From Frateuria_A yonginensis (lineage in GTDB: Bacteria > Pseudomonadota > Gammaproteobacteria > Xanthomonadales > Rhodanobacteraceae), in the NCBI RefSeq assembly GCF_037137055.1, contig NZ_JBBBNY010000006.1, forward strand, positions 1 through 64,000: 64,000 bases of DNA, in the 5' to 3' direction. The notes beneath the pieces are model-generated. The model was not told the DNA's origin and did no database searches. It saw only the letters and a program-made list of their open reading frames with translations. Positions within the stretch are counted from its first letter, which is position 1; every line of letters begins with the position of its first letter. Positions 60,979-64,000 of the stretch are shown here, in pieces. Position numbers and translations under genes: made by a program.

Positions 60979-61470
60979 TTACTGCTGCTGCGGATCGTAG
61001 CCGCCGCCGGCCGCGTCCTTGCCCTTCAGCTCGTCGTTCATCTTGACCGGCGCGTGGTAATCCTCCAGCGCACGGGCCTTGGTCTCGACCGGGTTGATCT
61101 TCTTCAGCTCGCCGTCGTCGTCGTAGTAGGCGGCGAAACCGTAGTCGAGCACCATGCGCGCCATGAACTGCAGGTGCGCCTTGCGGATCTTGGAGTCGTC
61201 GCTGGGCAGCAGCAACACGGTCTTGGGCAGCTTGCCGACGTCCTTCAGGTAGGCGAAATGGCTGCCGGTGTCCAGCGCCGAGAGCACCGCGCCGTCGACC
61301 AGGAACTGGCCGCTCTTGTAGGCCTTGATGGTGGTGTCGAACTGGCTCTGCGCCTGCTGGATGGCGGCCTCCTGCTTCACGCTCTCGCGGTGGCAGCCGG
61401 CCAGCACGAGCAGGCTGCCGAGCAGGACGGCGGCACCGGCGCGTCGCAACAGGTGGGAAAGGCGGATCAT
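60979..61470 (-). CDS. Putative lipoprotein of unknown function
   Basis: This 163-residue protein has a lipobox (LLVLAGCHRES) and is probably anchored in the membrane and exposed to the periplasm. The mature part is helical at first (KQEAAIQQAQSQFDTTIKAY), then alternates strands. The C-terminal end is acidic and Lys-rich (GGGYDPQQQ). I recognise no family. It lies on the same strand as dcd but 95 bp downstream. Confidence 0.75.
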   Translation of the reverse strand: MIRLSHLLRRAGAAVLLGSLLVLAGCHRESVKQEAAIQQAQSQFDTTIKAYKSGQFLVDGAVLSALDTGSHFAYLKDVGKLPKTVLLLPSDDSKIRKAHLQFMARMVLDYGFAAYYDDDGELKKINPVETKARALEDYHAPVKMNDELKGKDAAGGGYDPQQQ

Positions 61471-61565
61471 GCGGGTCTCCTGCGGATGTCTCTTGGTAGC
61501 CGGGCGAGTGTAGCGCCGAGCGCGGGGCCGGCAACCGGCGCGGACGGGCGACCGTTCAGCCGCGC

Positions 61566-62132
61566 TCAGGTCCGCGGCAGGGTCACGCCCTGCTGGCCCT
61601 GGTACTTGCCGCCGCGGTCCTTGTAGCTGGTCTCGCACTCCTCGTCCGATTCCAGGAACAGCATCTGCGCCACGCCCTCGTTGGCGTAGATCTTGGCCGG
61701 CAGTGGCGTGGTGTTGGAGAACTCGAGCGTGACGTGGCCCTCCCATTCCGGCTCCAGCGGCGTGACGTTGACGATGATGCCGCAGCGCGCGTAGGTACTC
61801 TTGCCCAGGCAGATGGTCAGCACGTTGCGCGGAATGCGGAAGTACTCGACCGTGCGCGCCAGCGCGAACGAGTTCGGCGGGATGATGCACACGTCCGCCT
61901 GCACGTCGACGAAGCTTTCCGGGTCGAACGCCTTGGGATCGACGATGGTGGAGTTGATGTTGGTGAAGATCTTGAACTCGCGCGCGCAGCGCACGTCGTA
62001 GCCGTAGCTGGACGTGCCGTAGGACACCAGCTTGGTGCCTTCGCGCAGCTTGACCTGCCCCGGTTCGAACGGTTCGATCATGCCGTGCTGCTCGGCCATG
62101 CGGCGGATCCACTTGTCGGACTTGATGCTCAC
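61566..62132 (-). CDS. dcd: dCTP deaminase
   Basis: Dcd deaminates dCTP to dUTP, feeding thymidylate synthesis. The 188-residue trimeric enzyme has YGTSSYGYDVRCAREF, then the catalytic glutamate in EPEWEGHVTLEFSN and GKSTYARCGI. The usual start MSIKSDKWIRRMA corresponds here to the GTG at 62132, which follows a GGAG ribosome site; an upstream ATG would add 16 non-conserved residues. Confidence 0.96.
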   Translation of the reverse strand: MSIKSDKWIRRMAEQHGMIEPFEPGQVKLREGTKLVSYGTSSYGYDVRCAREFKIFTNINSTIVDPKAFDPESFVDVQADVCIIPPNSFALARTVEYFRIPRNVLTICLGKSTYARCGIIVNVTPLEPEWEGHVTLEFSNTTPLPAKIYANEGVAQMLFLESDEECETSYKDRGGKYQGQQGVTLPRT

Positions 62133-62225
62133 GCGGCACTCCATCGGGCCCGGACCGGGCGCAAAGCGGGAAAAATACATGCACGGGGACCCATGGCGCC
62201 AGCGCCGCGCGTCCCCGCGGGGCGC

Positions 62226-62289
62226 CTTGCTCCGATGCTTTTGCCGGGTGCGATCGGGCCAGGAGCATCGCGCGCAAGCTCGCTCCTAC
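62226..62289. repeat. REP-like palindromic element, copy 8
   Basis: GCATCGCGCGCAAGCTCGCT followed by CCTACGG forms the right half, and the left half is degenerate. The minus-strand TAG within GTAGGAGCG is the stop codon of the FMN reductase gene. Confidence 0.75.
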
Positions 62290-62846
62290 GGTAGATGGCA
62301 GGCCTCCGCCACGAGCGCGTGTTCGAGTGCCGCCAGCAGGCCGCGCACTTCCGCGCAGCGCTCCGGGCTGGCCAGCACGTCCTCGCGGCCGCAGCCGGCG
62401 CCGGGCAGCGGCACGCTGACACAGGCGCCGCCCAGCAGGCGGGCGGACATGGTGGAGAGGATCTCGGCCAGTGCGTCCTGGGCGTGGTGCGAAGCGCGCC
62501 CGGAGGTGTTGATCAGGGCGACCGGCTTGCCCGGGAACTCCAAGCTGCCGACCAGCCAGTCGAGCAGGTTCTTGAATGCACCCGGCACGCCATGGGCGTA
62601 CTCCGGGCAGGCGATCAGCAGGGCGTCGGCCTGCCCCACCGCCTCGCGCAGTGCGCGTGCCGGCGGCGGCACGGCGACCGCCTCCTCGTCCGGGTCGAAC
62701 GGCGGCAGGCCGGCCAGGCCCTGGTAGAGCACCAGCTCCAGCCCCGCCGGGGCGAGCGCCTGCGTCGCCTGCAGCACCGCGGTGTTGGCCGAGCGCCGCC
62801 GCAGGCTGCCGGACAGGCACAGGATCCGCCGGGGCCTCCCGCTCAT
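62286..62846 (-). CDS. NAD(P)H-dependent FMN reductase
   Basis: This 186-residue flavodoxin-like enzyme reduces FMN or quinones with NAD(P)H. It has the FMN-phosphate loop SGSLRRRSANTAVL and the family motif CPEYAHGVPGAFKNLLDW. Its start overlaps the apbC stop by four bases (ATGA), suggesting it supplies electrons for iron-sulphur cluster work, an inference from the coupling. Its stop codon lies in a REP-like repeat. Confidence 0.93.
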   Translation of the reverse strand: MSGRPRRILCLSGSLRRRSANTAVLQATQALAPAGLELVLYQGLAGLPPFDPDEEAVAVPPPARALREAVGQADALLIACPEYAHGVPGAFKNLLDWLVGSLEFPGKPVALINTSGRASHHAQDALAEILSTMSARLLGGACVSVPLPGAGCGREDVLASPERCAEVRGLLAALEHALVAEACHLP

Positions 62847-63937
62847 GCCGGGGGCGCGTTCTGCACCACGATCTTGCCCAGCCCCAGCGACTTGTTGCGC
62901 GGCTGGCGCGACAGCCGCCCGGCCGCGTTGCGGGCGATCTCGCGGTAGCGCGCGGCCAGGTCCGAATCGGGCATGGCCGCCACCGTGGGCGTGCCGCCGT
63001 CGGCCTGCTCGCGGATGCGGATGTCCAGCGGCAGCGAGCCGAGATGGGGCACCGCATACTGCTCGGCCATGCGCGCGCCGCCGCCCGCGCCGAACACGTG
63101 TTCCTCGTGGCCGCAGTTGGGGCAGACGTGGGTGGCCATGTTCTCGACCAGGCCGAGCACCGGCACTTCGACCTTCTCGAACATCTTCAGCGCCTTGATC
63201 GCATCGAGCAGGGCGATGTCCTGCGGCGTGGTAACGATCACCGCGCCGGCCACCGGCACCTTCTGCGCCAGCGTGAGCTGGATGTCGCCGGTGCCCGGCG
63301 GCAGGTCGACCACCAGGTAGTCGAGCATGTCCCAGCGGGTGTCGTTGAGCAGCTGCAGCATCGCCTGGGTGACCATCGGGCCGCGCCAGATCATCGGCGT
63401 CTCGGCGTCCACCAGGAAACCGATCGACATGGCCTGCAGGCCATGCGCCTGCATCGGCAGGATGCTCTTGCCGTCCGGCGACTGCGGCTTGCCCTCGATG
63501 CCGAGCATGCGCGGCTGGCTGGGACCGTAGATGTCCGCGTCCAGCACGCCCACGCGCGCGCCCTCGGCCTGCAGCGCCAGCGCAAGGTTGGCGGACACCG
63601 TCGACTTGCCCACGCCCCCCTTGCCGGAGGCGACCACGATGATGTTCTTGACGTTCGGCAGCGGCGCCAGCACGCCCTGCACCTTGTGCGGCTGGATGCG
63701 GCTGGCGACCGAGACGCTGGCCGCCTCGATCGCCGGGTCGGCCTCCAGCGCGCGGCGCGCGCGCGCGGCGAGGTCCTCGATCGCGGAGGCGGCCGGATAG
63801 CCGAGCTGGACGTCCACCGAGACCCGCGCGCCGTCGACGCCGACCGCGCGCACGGCGTCGGCGAGCGGCGCGCCGGTATGCGGATCGACCAGGCCGCCGA
63901 GCAGCTGGCGGACCCGCGCTTCGTTCACTTCGTTCAT
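62843..63937 (-). CDS. apbC: Iron-sulphur cluster carrier ATPase (Mrp/ApbC)
   Basis: ApbC carries and delivers iron-sulphur clusters using ATP. The 364-residue protein has the DUF59/MIP18-like N-terminal domain, the deviant Walker A GKGGVGKSTVSANLA, DADIYGPSQPRMLG and the CxxC that binds the cluster (CPNCGHEEH). I chose ATG 63937; an in-frame GTG nine bases upstream is possible. It starts a coupled pair with the FMN reductase. A CATAAT hexamer (minus, 63966-63971) is a likely -10. Confidence 0.95.
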   Translation of the reverse strand: MNEVNEARVRQLLGGLVDPHTGAPLADAVRAVGVDGARVSVDVQLGYPAASAIEDLAARARRALEADPAIEAASVSVASRIQPHKVQGVLAPLPNVKNIIVVASGKGGVGKSTVSANLALALQAEGARVGVLDADIYGPSQPRMLGIEGKPQSPDGKSILPMQAHGLQAMSIGFLVDAETPMIWRGPMVTQAMLQLLNDTRWDMLDYLVVDLPPGTGDIQLTLAQKVPVAGAVIVTTPQDIALLDAIKALKMFEKVEVPVLGLVENMATHVCPNCGHEEHVFGAGGGARMAEQYAVPHLGSLPLDIRIREQADGGTPTVAAMPDSDLAARYREIARNAAGRLSRQPRNKSLGLGKIVVQNAPPA

Positions 63938-63965
63938 GGCTGGCACTTGGGTTCGGGGACCGTCG

Positions 63966-63971
63966 ATTATG
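63966..63971 (-). promoter_or_regulatory. -10 element of apbC
   Basis: CATAAT reads on the minus strand 29 bases before ATG 63937. The remaining sequence to the window edge holds no visible gene. Confidence 0.45.
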
Positions 63972-64000
63972 CCAGCCGCGGCCCCTGCCCCGCTGACCCG

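Overview
The window comes from a high-GC chromosome, most likely a gammaproteobacterium of the Xanthomonadales (Rhodanobacter/Dyella/Frateuria-like). The reasons are the fimV-truA-trpF-trpB-trpA-accD gene order, a gamma-type Zur box, very GC-rich codon use, many ATGA/GTGA gene overlaps, several GTG starts, and probable leaderless promoters. Nearly everything is core-genome housekeeping, metabolism and envelope genes. The clear accessory segment is the first ~6 kb.

Region 1 (1-7.6 kb): the end of an IS3-family insertion sequence, then a 1877-residue DUF4011/superfamily-1 helicase/Vsr-like nuclease protein. It matches the single-gene antiphage system called Hhe. It lies 58 bp behind hutU, and the last ~160 codons of hutU have foreign-looking codon use, which suggests the module entered by recombination at hutU.

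Region 2 (7.7-23 kb): exported proteins of unknown function (one with an HEAFH metalloprotease-like motif), a barstar-family protein, alkylation repair (Ada/AlkA fusion plus Ogt), a nucleotide pyrophosphatase-like lipoprotein, an MFS exporter, a secreted trypsin-like protease, and an aldo/keto reductase-GlcG pair divergent from a LysR regulator.

Region 3 (22.7-30.2 kb): hutF, a GNAT-nitrilase fusion, a ClC exchanger translationally coupled to hutI, a cysteine hydrolase with an odd C-terminal tail, a hemerythrin and the ribosomal protein THX. With hutU, three of the five steps of the histidine-to-glutamate route (HutU, HutI, HutF) are present but scattered. hutH and hutG are not in the window.

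Region 4 (30.3-37 kb): a zinc/metal module (CDF exporter, MerC-like protein, Zur, and a near-perfect Zur box in front of merC), gltX, two exported proteins, a glycosyltransferase and a PAP2 phosphatase.

Region 5 (37-49 kb): accD, trpA, trpB with a divergent TrpI-like regulator, trpF, truA, fimV, a coiled-coil protein, asd, a 2-hydroxyacid dehydrogenase and aroC.

Region 6 (49-64 kb): an acetyltransferase, prmB, psd, a lytic transglycosylase, a HerA-like ATPase/membrane protein/greB operon, DUF202 and DUF3025 proteins, rimO, dienelactone hydrolase-HIT pair, a lipoprotein, dcd, an FMN reductase and apbC (mrp).

A REP-like palindrome (arms ending GTAGGAGCGAGC and GCTCGCTCCTAC) recurs eight times between genes. 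In three cases its TAG is the stop codon of the neighbouring gene. A separate pair of TCCACAG/CTGTGGA inverted repeats with DnaA-box-like cores sits between the PAP2 gene and accD. No rRNA, tRNA or CRISPR array was seen.
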